Position numbers and translations under genes: made by a program
Part shown: piece after piece, positions 8,382-16,714 of the stretch
How the letters are laid out: each line of letters begins with the position of its first letter
How positions within the stretch are numbered: the stretch's first letter is position 1
The notes under the pieces: model-generated
Databases searched by the model: none
What the model saw: the letters and a program-made list of their open reading frames with translations, nothing else
What the model was told of the DNA's origin: nothing
Assembly (NCBI GenBank): GCA_964568855.1
Contig: CAZMSD010000004.1
Span: 1 to 64,000, forward strand
Reading direction: 5' to 3'
From: CAZMSD01 sp964568855
GTDB taxonomy: Bacteria > CAIWAD01
Length of the DNA: 64,000 nt

Positions 8382-9521
8382 ATGCGTTTCAACACCCGAG
8401 CGGTTCACGCCGGACAGAGCGCCGACCCGGCGACGGGCGCGCTGTGCACTCCCATCTACCAGACCTCCACTTTCGTCCAGGACGACATCGGCGTCCACAA
8501 GGGATTCGACTACTCGCGCGCGGGCAATCCCACCCGGGAAGCCCTGGAGAAGAACCTGGCCGCGCTGGAGGACGCCGAGTACGGCTTCGCCTTTTCCTCG
8601 GGCATGGCGGCGGTGCAGGCCCTGACGGTGCTGATGAAGCGGGGCGATCACCTGGTGAGCACCGCGGGCGTCTACGGCGGCACATTCCGCTTCTTCATGG
8701 AGATCATGAGTCCCTACGGCCTGGAATTCTCCTTCGTGGATACTTCGGATCCGGCGCTGGTGGAAGCCGCCCTGCGCCCCGAAACCCGGATGCTGTTCAT
8801 CGAGACGCCCACCAATCCCATGATGGTGCTCACGGACATCGCCGCCATGGCGGAAATCGCCCGGGCGAGAGAGCTGATCCTGGTAGTGGACAACACTTTC
8901 CTCTCACCCTACTTCCAGGCTCCCCTGGCCCTGGGCGCGGACATCTCGCTGCACAGCTGCACCAAGTACATCGGCGGGCACAGCGACCTGATCTCGGGCG
9001 CCCTGATGACAAATGTCCCCGAGTACGCCGAACGCTTCGCCTACGTGCAGAAATGCACGGGCGCCATCCCCGGGCCCTTCGAGTGCTTCCTGCTGCTGCG
9101 CAGCACGAAAACGCTGGGGCTGCGGATGGAGCGCCACTACGAGAACGCGATTCGCATCGCCCACATGCTTACGGACCATCCCAAGGTCAAGACCGTTTAC
9201 TACCCCGGTCTCGGCGATCACCCGCAGCACGAGCTGGGCATGCGGCAGATGAAGAGCTTCGGCGGAATGCTCTCCTTCGAGCTCGAGAGCTTCGAGGCCG
9301 CCCGGCGCGTCACGCAGAACCTGCGGCTGATCGTCCTCGCCGAATCCCTGGGCGGCGTGGAGAGCCTGATCAACCACCCCGTGCTGATGACTCACGCCTC
9401 GGTCCCCGAGCGGGAACGGAAAGCCTACGGGCTGCACGATACTCTGCTAAGGCTTTCCGTCGGCATCGAAGACCACCGCGACCTTGAGGCCGACCTGGCG
9501 CAGGCCCTGGACAAGGCCTGA
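8382..9521 (+). CDS. Trans-sulfuration PLP enzyme (cystathionine gamma-synthase/lyase or methionine gamma-lyase)
   Basis: A 379-residue Cys/Met-metabolism PLP enzyme. Family marks: MRFNTRAVHAGQ, the PIYQTSTFVQDD region, FDYSRAGNPTREALEKNLAALE, FSSGMAAVQA (phosphate cup), ETPTNPMM, VVDNTFLSPYFQAPL (PLP Asp) and SLHSCTKYIGGHSDLISG, which holds the Schiff-base lysine. The C-terminus ends LLRLSVGIEDHRDLEADL. The sequence alone does not separate cystathionine gamma-synthase, gamma-lyase and methionine gamma-lyase. AGGAAAG precedes the chosen ATG; an upstream in-frame start at 8334 would add 16 non-homologous residues. Confidence 0.88.
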   Translation: MRFNTRAVHAGQSADPATGALCTPIYQTSTFVQDDIGVHKGFDYSRAGNPTREALEKNLAALEDAEYGFAFSSGMAAVQALTVLMKRGDHLVSTAGVYGGTFRFFMEIMSPYGLEFSFVDTSDPALVEAALRPETRMLFIETPTNPMMVLTDIAAMAEIARARELILVVDNTFLSPYFQAPLALGADISLHSCTKYIGGHSDLISGALMTNVPEYAERFAYVQKCTGAIPGPFECFLLLRSTKTLGLRMERHYENAIRIAHMLTDHPKVKTVYYPGLGDHPQHELGMRQMKSFGGMLSFELESFEAARRVTQNLRLIVLAESLGGVESLINHPVLMTHASVPERERKAYGLHDTLLRLSVGIEDHRDLEADLAQALDKA

Positions 9522-9684
9522 AAACCGCTTTCCCGAAGCCCTTCCCCATCCTCGAATCGCCGTGACACATCCGCGGGTACGCCGTTCCCTTTCCGCGGCG
9601 GACACGATCTTCCTTATCTTCTGGCTCGCCGGCGCCGGCCGTACCGCGCGCGGCGTGCTCGAACCAAGCGAACCGGAGGAAGCG

Positions 9685-10443
9685 ATGAGCGAGAAAACCT
9701 GGACCACGGGGATAACCAAGACCGGGGCGGGCGAGTTGCGCGTCCGCGGCTACGAGATCACGGAGATGATACGCGAGTTGAGTTTCGCCAGGGCGGTCTA
9801 CCTGATCCTCAAGGGCGAGCTGCCCGGCGAGGCCGAGGCGCGGATGATGGAGGGTCTGCTGGTCTCCTCGATCGATCACGGCATCACGCCCCCTTCGAAC
9901 CTGGCGGCGCGCACGGTGATGAGCGGCGGGAACAGCCTGAACAGCGCCGTGGCCGCGGGAGTGATGACCATCGGCGACTCCCACGGCGGGGCCATCGAGC
10001 AGTGCGCCAGGATCCTGCAGGAAGCCGTGCGCTCCGGGGAAGACGCCGCCGCCCTGGTGGCCCGGTTCAGGGAGGAGCGGAAACGAATCCCGGGCTACGG
10101 CCACCGTATCCACGCCCGCGACCCCCGGACCACTGCCCTGCTGGCGCTGGCCGGCGAATGCGGCTTCAGCGGCCCGCACATCCGCCTGGCGACCTGCCTG
10201 ATGGAGGAACTCGAGAAGCAGGGCACGCGCAAGCTGCCGCTGAACGTGGACGGCGCCATCGCGGCGGTGATTTCCGAGATGGGCTTCGACTGGCGACTGG
10301 GCAAGGGCTTCTTCATCATCGCCCGCACGCCCGGCCTGGTGGCGCACGTCTTCGAGGAGTGGAGCACCCAGAAGCCGATGCGGCGCCTCGGCCCCCTGGG
10401 GGGCGAATACAACGGACCGCCGGACCGCGAGCTTCAATCATAA
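9685..10443 (+). CDS. Short citrate-synthase-fold protein (citryl-CoA lyase-like)
   Basis: A 252-residue protein matching only the C-terminal part of citrate synthases. It resembles stand-alone citryl-CoA lyases and the C-terminal domain of ATP-citrate lyase, which cleave citryl-CoA to acetyl-CoA and oxaloacetate. Visible: SFARAVYLILKGELP, DHGITPPSNLAARTVMSGG, the catalytic-His region GDSHGGAIEQC, and IPGYGHRIHARDPRTTALL. Full citrate synthases are about 380-430 residues. The start ATG at 9685 follows GGAGGAAGCG. No citryl-CoA synthetase gene is in the window. A methyl-citrate or other CoA-thioester role cannot be excluded. Confidence 0.7.
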   Translation: MSEKTWTTGITKTGAGELRVRGYEITEMIRELSFARAVYLILKGELPGEAEARMMEGLLVSSIDHGITPPSNLAARTVMSGGNSLNSAVAAGVMTIGDSHGGAIEQCARILQEAVRSGEDAAALVARFREERKRIPGYGHRIHARDPRTTALLALAGECGFSGPHIRLATCLMEELEKQGTRKLPLNVDGAIAAVISEMGFDWRLGKGFFIIARTPGLVAHVFEEWSTQKPMRRLGPLGGEYNGPPDRELQS

Positions 10444-10461
10444 CCCGCGGGAGGAACGGCG

Positions 10462-11094
10462 ATGTTGCGCACGATGATCCGGGGAGGGCTGCTGGGCGGC
10501 ATGGTGGTCTTCATCTGGACCATGGTCTCCTGGGTCATGCTGCCCTGGCACCAGATGACCATGGAGCGCTTCGAAGACGAACAGGCGGTGGCGCGGGTCC
10601 TGTCCGAGCAGGCGCCGTTCCACGGCGTCTACATCCTGCCCAATCCCAGGATGGACGTTGAATCGGAAGATCGAGAGGCTATCGAGGCTTTCATGGATGA
10701 ACAGACCGAGGCGGTGCGGCGCGGGCCACTGGCCTTCGCCGCCGTCCGGCCTCAGGGAATGGACTTGGACAACCCGCGCTTTTTCGTCAACAGTTTCCTG
10801 GTCCAATTTCTCGCCGCCCTGTTGCTCACCTTCCTGTTGTATCACGTCGAGGGGCCCGGATTCATGGGCCGCACGGGCCTTGTACTATTGGCGGTCCTGG
10901 CCGGCGGCCTGCTCTGCCACCTGCCCTATTGGAACTGGTGGCATTTCGGCACGCCTTACACCCTGGTGATGCTGGGGGATCTGCTGGCGGGCTGGTTCCT
11001 GGGCGGCATGGTGATCGCCTGGGCCACGGGATCCGCTGGTTCGCGGGGTCGGTCGCGTGGAATTTCCTGCGGTCCGCCGCCGGGCGCCGGCTGA
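10462..11094 (+). CDS. Conserved four-helix membrane protein, unknown function
   Basis: A 210-residue protein with an N-terminal membrane anchor (GGLLGGMVVFIWTMVSWVML), a soluble segment of about 80 residues (LPWHQMTMERFEDE ... GVYILPNPRMD) and three C-terminal hydrophobic segments ending near FLGGMVIAWATG. The LPWHQMTM and GVYILPNP stretches look like a conserved family of small inner-membrane proteins, but I cannot name it. GGGAGGAAC precedes the ATG, and it lies 18 bases after the citryl-CoA-lyase-like gene, so co-transcription is likely. Confidence 0.65.
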   Translation: MLRTMIRGGLLGGMVVFIWTMVSWVMLPWHQMTMERFEDEQAVARVLSEQAPFHGVYILPNPRMDVESEDREAIEAFMDEQTEAVRRGPLAFAAVRPQGMDLDNPRFFVNSFLVQFLAALLLTFLLYHVEGPGFMGRTGLVLLAVLAGGLLCHLPYWNWWHFGTPYTLVMLGDLLAGWFLGGMVIAWATGSAGSRGRSRGISCGPPPGAG

Positions 11095-11132
11095 CGGTAA
11101 GGAGAAGCAGCCGCCGGGAAGGGCGCGTGTTA

Positions 11133-11158
11133 CTAGTGGACCGATTCACATGGATCGA
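11133..11158 (+). repeat. Left terminal inverted repeat of the foldback element
   Basis: Twenty-six bases beginning CTAGTGGACCGATTCACA. It is an exact reverse complement of 11365-11390; the match stops at both the inner and outer neighbouring base. Confidence 0.9.
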
Positions 11159-11364
11159 CGGGTTCTGCTTGCCGCAAAGTGGTCAGATTCAAGGCGCATC
11201 TGCGCAGACGTAGTTTGCCTACTTCAAGCAGGATGCTGCGCACCTGCCAGGCAGGTGCGACGAAGAAGACGCGCACGCTGCGGCGTTGCGCCTTCTTGAA
11301 ATAGCGGGGCTATTCCTGCGGCGGCGCGCCTTGCATTGAACTGCCCGGATGCGCTCTGAACAAC

Positions 11365-11390
11365 TCGATCCATGTGAATCGGTCCACTAG
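11365..11390 (-). repeat. Right terminal inverted repeat of the foldback element
   Basis: Exact inverted partner of 11133-11158, ending in CTAG at 11387-11390, four bases before the stop codon of the leftward barrel-protein gene. Confidence 0.9.
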
Positions 11391-11394
11391 GGCC

Positions 11395-12528
11395 TCACTT
11401 GATCCGCCAGTGAAAGCCCAGCCCGGCCCGCCAGGCAGCGTAGTTCTTCACGCGGTCAAGATCGGCGTAAATTGCAGTGCTGCGCCGCCACTCGCGCTCG
11501 ATCACCGGTACAAGGCTCAGGCGCTCCGCCGCCCGCCAGGAGCCGCGCAGAACCACCAGCCAGCGCATGTCGCGGCGCCCGTAATGGTAGGGATCCTCGA
11601 TCGCGCCCAGATCGCTCGAGTAATAACGGTCGCGAAGCACCAGATCGAGATCCAGGTCCAGGCGTCGCCCGGCTAGCCGGAACCGGCGGCCCAGGCTCAG
11701 GGAGTAACGATCTTCCTGGTGGCCGGCGTCGCCCGACTCGTCCGCGTCAAGCAGGGCGCTCCCGCTCTGCAGAGCCGCGGCGCGCCGGTAGCCGATGTTG
11801 TCGGTGACCGCAAGGCGGTATCCCAGCTCGCAGCCCAGCCCCGCTGGCAGGTCGGCGCTCAGGTACAGACCCGCCGACCAGGCCCGCGTGTCGTACTCCG
11901 TGAACCAGCCGTTGTAATACACGTCCTCCCGCAGCAGCAGGAACTCCGTCCCGAACCGGGTCAGCCAGGGAGCCGGATCCGGCCAGCGCACTCTCGCCCG
12001 AAGCCGGAACTCGTTGCCGTCGAAACCGCAGCCGCGAACGACCCCGGTATCGCGGTCGGTGTACTGCCGCAGGTAGAAATTCTGTAGAAACCTGTAAGAC
12101 AGGTCGAGTCCCCAGCCGGCCCTGGGACGCCAGCCGAGTGTCAGCCGGTGACTGCCGTAGTCCTTGGCGGAGCTGTGTTCGTACTGCGCCAGTTTGCCGT
12201 AGTAGGCCAGCTCCAGGCGCCCGCGGCCTGGCCGGCCGCCGGTGAACCGCTGCAGCCGCGCCCACAATCCGTTCTTCTTCAGCGGCTGTCTGAGCCTGGC
12301 GCTGAGCCGGTGTTCCAACCGCATGGCCGCCGCGCCGCCGACGTCGGTCTGGAAGGACGGCGAGCTGTTCAGCCGGTCCAGGTCGCTGGGCGAGAGGCGC
12401 AGGATGTTGGAATCGCTCACCAGCCGTTCTTCAAGGCTGAGCGACCAGTCGGGGCCGGCGGCCGGCAACGGTCCGGCGATCATCGCCAGCACGGCCAGCG
12501 CCGCAGGGATCGAGCGGGGAAATCTCAT
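11395..12528 (-). CDS. Outer-membrane beta-barrel-like protein of the PGA operon
   Basis: A 377-residue exported protein: signal peptide about 1-23 (IPAALAVLAMIAGPLPAAG), then a body of alternating amphipathic strands rich in Tyr, Arg and Leu (SLEERLVSDSNILRLS, LELAYYGKLAQYEHS, HRLTLGWRPRAGWGLDLSYRF, RYSLSLGRRFRLAGRRLDLDL). This pattern is that of an outer-membrane barrel, perhaps 14-16 strands. The C-terminus ends in a lysine, not the usual aromatic residue, which is odd for a BAM substrate. It is the last gene of the pgsBCW operon and overlaps the preceding gene by four bases. I infer a conduit or anchor for poly-gamma-glutamate; no named family is recognised. Confidence 0.65.
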   Translation of the reverse strand: MRFPRSIPAALAVLAMIAGPLPAAGPDWSLSLEERLVSDSNILRLSPSDLDRLNSSPSFQTDVGGAAAMRLEHRLSARLRQPLKKNGLWARLQRFTGGRPGRGRLELAYYGKLAQYEHSSAKDYGSHRLTLGWRPRAGWGLDLSYRFLQNFYLRQYTDRDTGVVRGCGFDGNEFRLRARVRWPDPAPWLTRFGTEFLLLREDVYYNGWFTEYDTRAWSAGLYLSADLPAGLGCELGYRLAVTDNIGYRRAAALQSGSALLDADESGDAGHQEDRYSLSLGRRFRLAGRRLDLDLDLVLRDRYYSSDLGAIEDPYHYGRRDMRWLVVLRGSWRAAERLSLVPVIEREWRRSTAIYADLDRVKNYAAWRAGLGFHWRIK

Positions 12529-13478
12529 TCGTCGACGTTGCGCAGGCTGTTCCGCGGTATCAGGAAGCGCAGGTTAACTTCCCTTCCGCTGTCCTTGAAG
12601 CGGACTGTGTACTTGTGACGGCCTTCGGGCACTTCCACGTACAGGACCTCGCCCTTGGCGGGCACCGAGTCGCGCTTGTCGGCGTAGACCGCCACGTCGC
12701 TGCGGCGGCCCTTGAGCACGTAGGTGTTCTTCAGCTCGCCGTCTTCGAAGATCCGCAGCATGTACCTCTGCGGTCCGCTCATCGTGGGGTTCCAGTCCAG
12801 GCGGCTGATGATCTTCATGAAGGTCGGACCGATCACCTCCGCCTCCAGTTCGTCCCCCGAGGCGAGCGTGTAGTACGTCACGGCGTTCTCGCGGACCACC
12901 ACTTCGCGGACCTCGCCGTGGACCAGGGGCAGCTTGTCGATGTTCCTGCCCTTGGGAATCGGGTGGATGAAGCGCTTCTTCAACCGCAGCAGAAGGTGGT
13001 CCGCGGCGCCTTCCCCGAGTCGCAGGCGCACGCGGTGCGTGCCGGGCGGGATCCGGATCTCGTCGGTGCGGGATTCCGCCAGGCGCTTGCCCTTCTTCGC
13101 CAGGCGGGCGACCTGCGATCTCCGGATACTGTGGCGGATGGACCTTTCCTCGCCGCCGTCGATGCTCCAGACGAGACCGTATTTCTTTCCTTTGTACCCC
13201 AGCTTCCAGGGTGCCCGGCTGATCACGCGCAGCACCGCCGGTCCGTTCAATTCGAGGTCCACGGGCGCGCGGTCCTCGACCCGCCAGTAGGTGCGTTTCT
13301 TGCCGTTGACCTCCACCATGACCTTGGATCCGCCTTCCGCCGGCCTGATCGTGCCCCAGGCGGCGTACAGCTCCGCCGCCTGGAACAGCAGGACGACCGC
13401 CAGCAGGCCGGCCGCCCAAGGCAGCTTGCAGGCCACTCCCCTAACGCCCGAGCACCGGTCTTTCATCGATTCGCGCAT
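12525..13478 (-). CDS. Secreted two-repeat protein of the PGA operon, unknown function
   Basis: A 317-residue exported protein. The signal sequence core is LPWAAGLLAVVLLFQAAELYA; start could be the ATG at 13478 or at 13466 (MKDRCSG). The mature part looks like two related beta-rich modules of about 110 residues: VDLELNGPAVLRVISRAPW ... GTHRVRLRL, and DELEAEVIGPTFMKIISRLDW ... GRHKYTVRF. No catalytic motif is visible. It begins 45 bases after pgsW and overlaps the barrel gene (ATGA). I infer a periplasmic component binding or guiding the polymer; homology to a named family is not recognised. Confidence 0.6.
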   Translation of the reverse strand: MRESMKDRCSGVRGVACKLPWAAGLLAVVLLFQAAELYAAWGTIRPAEGGSKVMVEVNGKKRTYWRVEDRAPVDLELNGPAVLRVISRAPWKLGYKGKKYGLVWSIDGGEERSIRHSIRRSQVARLAKKGKRLAESRTDEIRIPPGTHRVRLRLGEGAADHLLLRLKKRFIHPIPKGRNIDKLPLVHGEVREVVVRENAVTYYTLASGDELEAEVIGPTFMKIISRLDWNPTMSGPQRYMLRIFEDGELKNTYVLKGRRSDVAVYADKRDSVPAKGEVLYVEVPEGRHKYTVRFKDSGREVNLRFLIPRNSLRNVDE

Positions 13479-13523
13479 CTCGTTTTTCCAGTTCAGGCGG
13501 CCCGATTCACGAGAAACGGTCCG

Positions 13524-14660
13524 CTAGAGAATGTCTTCCGGTTCCATGCCCGTGCTCTGCAACTGTTGCAGGCGCAGGTCGAAACGTATCACGACGAAGA
13601 CGATCGCCGCCATCAGCACCACGGCCAGGGCGACCACGCGCAGGTCGTAGCGCTCGGTGTCGAAGATCCGGCCCTCGCCGATTTCCGGCACTTCTGCCGG
13701 TCTCCAGGGAAGGCCGTACTTGCGCAGCAGCGATTCGAACTTCTTGTTGCGGTACTTGAAGTTGATCACCGGCACGCCGTTGTCCGAATAGAAGTGGATC
13801 ACGCCGCGCGCCGGGTAGTTCATGTCGCGCAGGTGCCGTATCACTCCCAGCGGGATCAACACTCCGTTTTCCACGTGCCCCAGGCTGGCCACGCCGCCGC
13901 CCACGTTGACGTAGGCGCCGTATCCACCCGGAGTATCACGGATCTCGTTCATGTAGAGCTCGATCCGCGCCTGCACCGAGCTTTCCACGCTGGAGGGATT
14001 GAGGTATCCCACGCCGTTGCGCTGGATGGACTGGCGGATCAGCGCGCGCCCCTCGGGCGGCAGGCTGCGGCCGCGGTCGTCGGCCCCGCCGATTGAGGCG
14101 GAGAGGCTGCGGAAGGTGAACAGGCCCGCTTCAGACAGGACGCGCTCCATGTCCAGCCAGGTGAAATCGGGGTCGTTGGCGCCGTACCACGAGCTGGAGA
14201 CGCTGGCCAGCACCACCGGATCGAGGTCCAGCACCTTGCAGGCCGAGTAGACCGCCAGGTTGATGCCGGGAAAGGACCCCGACACGGCGACGGCCACTTT
14301 TTGCCCGCTGCGCAGGCCGGCCTCCCGGAACATCTGCACCACCATGGCCGCCATGTTGGGATTAAGCGAACTCAACTTGGCGTTGTGGCTGCCCTCGACG
14401 CTGGTGATCAGCGTGTGTTTCTGGCCGATCAGCAGGGTGCGGTAGGGATCGTTCACCTCGTCCACGTAGGCCGCCTCGGGCGCCTGGGCTTCCTTGAGTA
14501 GATCCATCGCCTGCTGCATCACGCGGGCCGCTTCGATCTTCTCTTCGTAGTCCGGCTGACGGACCGTCACGCGGCTGTATTCGGCCCAGTTGTAGAGTCC
14601 GTACGACACGGCGGCAAGCACCAGCAACGTCCAGGTCGACTTGAGACTCGGTTTATACAT
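13524..14660 (-). CDS. pgsW: Poly-gamma-glutamate system protein PgsW
   Basis: A 378-residue membrane-anchored protein of the family annotated as 'poly-gamma-glutamate system protein' (PgsW), found beside pgsB and pgsC in bacteria lacking the usual PgsA. One N-terminal membrane segment (TWTLLVLAAVSYGLYNWAEY) and one near the C-terminus (VVALAVVLMAAIVFVVIRF) bracket a large extracytoplasmic domain. That domain contains ITSVEGSHNAKLSSLNPN, VAVSGSFPGINLAVY and GGYGAYVNVGGGVASLG. It overlaps pgsC by eight bases. Role in export or assembly is inferred from context. Confidence 0.85.
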   Translation of the reverse strand: MYKPSLKSTWTLLVLAAVSYGLYNWAEYSRVTVRQPDYEEKIEAARVMQQAMDLLKEAQAPEAAYVDEVNDPYRTLLIGQKHTLITSVEGSHNAKLSSLNPNMAAMVVQMFREAGLRSGQKVAVAVSGSFPGINLAVYSACKVLDLDPVVLASVSSSWYGANDPDFTWLDMERVLSEAGLFTFRSLSASIGGADDRGRSLPPEGRALIRQSIQRNGVGYLNPSSVESSVQARIELYMNEIRDTPGGYGAYVNVGGGVASLGHVENGVLIPLGVIRHLRDMNYPARGVIHFYSDNGVPVINFKYRNKKFESLLRKYGLPWRPAEVPEIGEGRIFDTERYDLRVVALAVVLMAAIVFVVIRFDLRLQQLQSTGMEPEDIL

Positions 14661-15108
14661 GGGCCATCAACTCCCCGCCGGTGACCAGCATCATCAACAG
14701 GCGCACGCAGGACGAGACGAGCAGCAGGCAGAGCAGCGTCTTCAGCACGCCCTGGCGGTCCATCCAGTTGGCGATCAGGCCGGGAATGATGAAACCCACC
14801 GCCTGCATCTGCAACTGCACTCCCGCCAGTTCGTAGAAGACCGCCTGGCGCGAGAAGTAACCCAGGATGAAGCCCAGCAGAATCGACAACACCAGGCGCC
14901 GGCGTCCGTAGATGAACATGAAGTGCGACAGAATGCGCACAATGCCGAAGGTGGCGAAGCTGACGATGAAGGTGCCCAGGAGGCGCAGCGGATCGTGCAT
15001 CTGCAGGGCGACGTAACCGGGGACCACGATTCCACCGGCCGAAACGCCGACGATCTCCTGGAAGATCATGCTCAGGATCACGCCCAGGCCCACGGAGATC
15101 TCGATCAA
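14653..15108 (-). CDS. pgsC: Poly-gamma-glutamate biosynthesis membrane protein PgsC
   Basis: A 151-residue integral membrane protein with about five hydrophobic helices, matching PgsC/CapC, the membrane partner of the ligase PgsB. Marks: FQEIVGVSAGGIVVPGYVAL at the N-terminus and VQLQMQAVGFIIPGLIANWM near the middle. The start is TTG at 15108, supported by AAGGAGCG upstream and by the usual PgsC N-terminus; it overlaps the pgsB stop (TTGA). Confidence 0.9.
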   Translation of the reverse strand: MIEISVGLGVILSMIFQEIVGVSAGGIVVPGYVALQMHDPLRLLGTFIVSFATFGIVRILSHFMFIYGRRRLVLSILLGFILGYFSRQAVFYELAGVQLQMQAVGFIIPGLIANWMDRQGVLKTLLCLLLVSSCVRLLMMLVTGGELMAHV

Positions 15109-16271
15109 GCGACGCTCCTTTCGCGGAAGTACCGGGCGACCTCGTGGCCGCCGCTGTGCACGTTGCCGATCCCCAGCACCGTCATCCTGTCCCAGGGGAG
15201 AGCCAGGACCGCGTTCCAGGTCACTTCGGGAAAGACCTGTCCCAGTTTTAGGACCTTCTCCGCCGGCAATCCCAGGCGGTAGCAGATGCCCAGCAGGCGG
15301 TCGCAGCTTTCGCCGATGAGCACCAGGCGGTCGAACTGCGTGTCGGTCTGCACCATCTCAACCAGCTGGACGCTGCGCTCGAAGCGATCCTTGCGGGTAT
15401 TCAGCAGGAAGACCATCGCCCCGGGATCTTCGCTGATCCCTATCACGCGCTCCCAGATGGCCAGGGTGCTCTCTGGATCGTTCGCCGCCAGGGCGTTGAC
15501 GAAGGCCAGCTGCTTGCCGTTCTCGGCGATCTGATGGATCTTGAGCGCCCCCGAATCGGGCGCCGCGCGGTACATGCCCTCCAGGGCCACTTCACGGGTC
15601 AGCCCCAGTTCCTCGGCCACCCGCAGTGCCAGGGCCACGTTCTCCTTGTGTTCGATATGGTTGAAAGGACGCATGTCCTCCTCGGTGATCTCGTCGTCGT
15701 CCACCCGCTCAAGGTCGGTGCCCTGCCGGAGGGCCGTTTCCCGCATCAGCGGAAAGAACTTCTTCTCGCAAGTGAAGGCCTTCTTCCCGGGAGGGAGGGT
15801 GTTGCAGAGACTGAGCACGACGTCTTCCACCCGGGGACCCATTTCGCGCAGGTGGTCCGGCCGGGCGTTGGTGATCACGCCGAGGGTGGAATGGACCATC
15901 TGGTGCTCGGAAATCCACTGGTATTCCGGCTGGACCGCCATGCATTCGATGACGATCACCTGGGGTTTACGCCTCGCGGCATAGGCGAAGACGCGGATCT
16001 GCTCGATGATGTTGGCTCCGCGGGGTCGAACCACGTCCACCTCGAGGCCGTCTTCCAGGATGACCCGCGGAGCGCTTCCGGTGGTCTTGGCGATGGTGGC
16101 GATTCCCCCGGTCCGGAAAGCTCCCGCGATCAACCTGGTTACGCTGGACTTACCGCGCGTACCGTTGACGTGGACTCGAATCGGGATCGAGGTGACGGCC
16201 TTGAAGTTCCGGCGCATTTCAACCACGCCCAGCGCAATGGCCATCAAGACCAGCAGTACAATGACTTCCAT
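15105..16271 (-). CDS. pgsB: Poly-gamma-glutamate synthase ligase PgsB/CapB
   Basis: A 388-residue Mur-ligase-like enzyme that polymerises glutamate through gamma-amide bonds using ATP. It has an N-terminal membrane anchor (VIVLLVLMAIALGVVEM), the P-loop RVHVNGTRGKSSVTRLIAG, and VIVIECMAVQPEYQWISE and VITNARPDHLREMGP, all typical of PgsB. FNHIEHKENVALALRVAEEL follows. Start chosen at ATG 16271 (MEVIVLL); an upstream in-frame ATG at 16298 would add nine residues. First gene of the leftward five-gene operon. Confidence 0.93.
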   Translation of the reverse strand: MEVIVLLVLMAIALGVVEMRRNFKAVTSIPIRVHVNGTRGKSSVTRLIAGAFRTGGIATIAKTTGSAPRVILEDGLEVDVVRPRGANIIEQIRVFAYAARRKPQVIVIECMAVQPEYQWISEHQMVHSTLGVITNARPDHLREMGPRVEDVVLSLCNTLPPGKKAFTCEKKFFPLMRETALRQGTDLERVDDDEITEEDMRPFNHIEHKENVALALRVAEELGLTREVALEGMYRAAPDSGALKIHQIAENGKQLAFVNALAANDPESTLAIWERVIGISEDPGAMVFLLNTRKDRFERSVQLVEMVQTDTQFDRLVLIGESCDRLLGICYRLGLPAEKVLKLGQVFPEVTWNAVLALPWDRMTVLGIGNVHSGGHEVARYFRERSVA

Positions 16272-16298
16272 TCGCAGTTCCGGAACCTCTGCGCCCAC

Positions 16299-16714
16299 GG
16301 CCCAATCCGCGTGGTCCGCGGACTCGGTGGACCGTCCAGCACACTTCCACTGTTACACACCGTCCGGGAGGTTGTGGATCAACAGGTTGAATTCCCTCCC
16401 GCAACCTGAGAACCAGGACTTAGTCCCGGAGCGCATGTCAAAGTAACTTAGCATAAATCGCGCCAGAAGCGGCTTTCGACGGCGGTTTCCACATTGCTGG
16501 AAGCCCTGCCGCACGCAATCCGCGCTCGAAGGCCGTCAAGGATGTCGATTCCGGTTTCCACTCGCCGTGCCAAGGCATATGGCTTTCCTCCCACATGTTC
16601 CATGAACCTCTCAATCGGTGCTCTTCGACATGATCTTTGGGTGGAACGCGGAAACGGGGCCAGTTATCTTGTCAGGACCTGTTCCCGGGAACACTGGAGG
16701 CACAAGTCGGAACC
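16299..16714. other. Intergenic region between divergent pgsB and secreted-protein genes
   Basis: About 415 bases without a supported gene. It must hold the pgsB promoter (leftward) and that of the FN3 protein (rightward). A TTTGACAT stretch lies on the minus strand near 16436-16443, but I see no convincing -10 at proper spacing. A short palindrome GGACTTAGTCC is at 16416-16426. Nothing else stands out. Confidence 0.4.

Larger units (their letters stand above)
11133..11390. mobile_element. 258 bp foldback/MITE-like element with perfect 26 bp inverted ends
   Basis: Positions 11133-11158 and 11365-11390 are perfect inverted copies, each ending in CTAG outermost. CTAG is the kind of four-base YTAR target that IS5-group transposases duplicate, so the ends can be read as 22 bp terminal repeats flanked by a CTAG duplication. 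Inside, 11191-11228 and 11295-11332 form a second, imperfect inverted pair (38 bp arms, both bounded by AAGGCGC and TTCAAG), so the whole unit can fold into a long hairpin. It holds no convincing gene and sits between convergent stop codons, four bases from the barrel-protein stop. It would need a transposase in trans. Confidence 0.75.

Noticed and set aside
12615..14096. Open frame of 493 codons on the plus strand
   Set aside because: Antisense to the secreted two-repeat protein and pgsW; no signal, domain or ribosome site.
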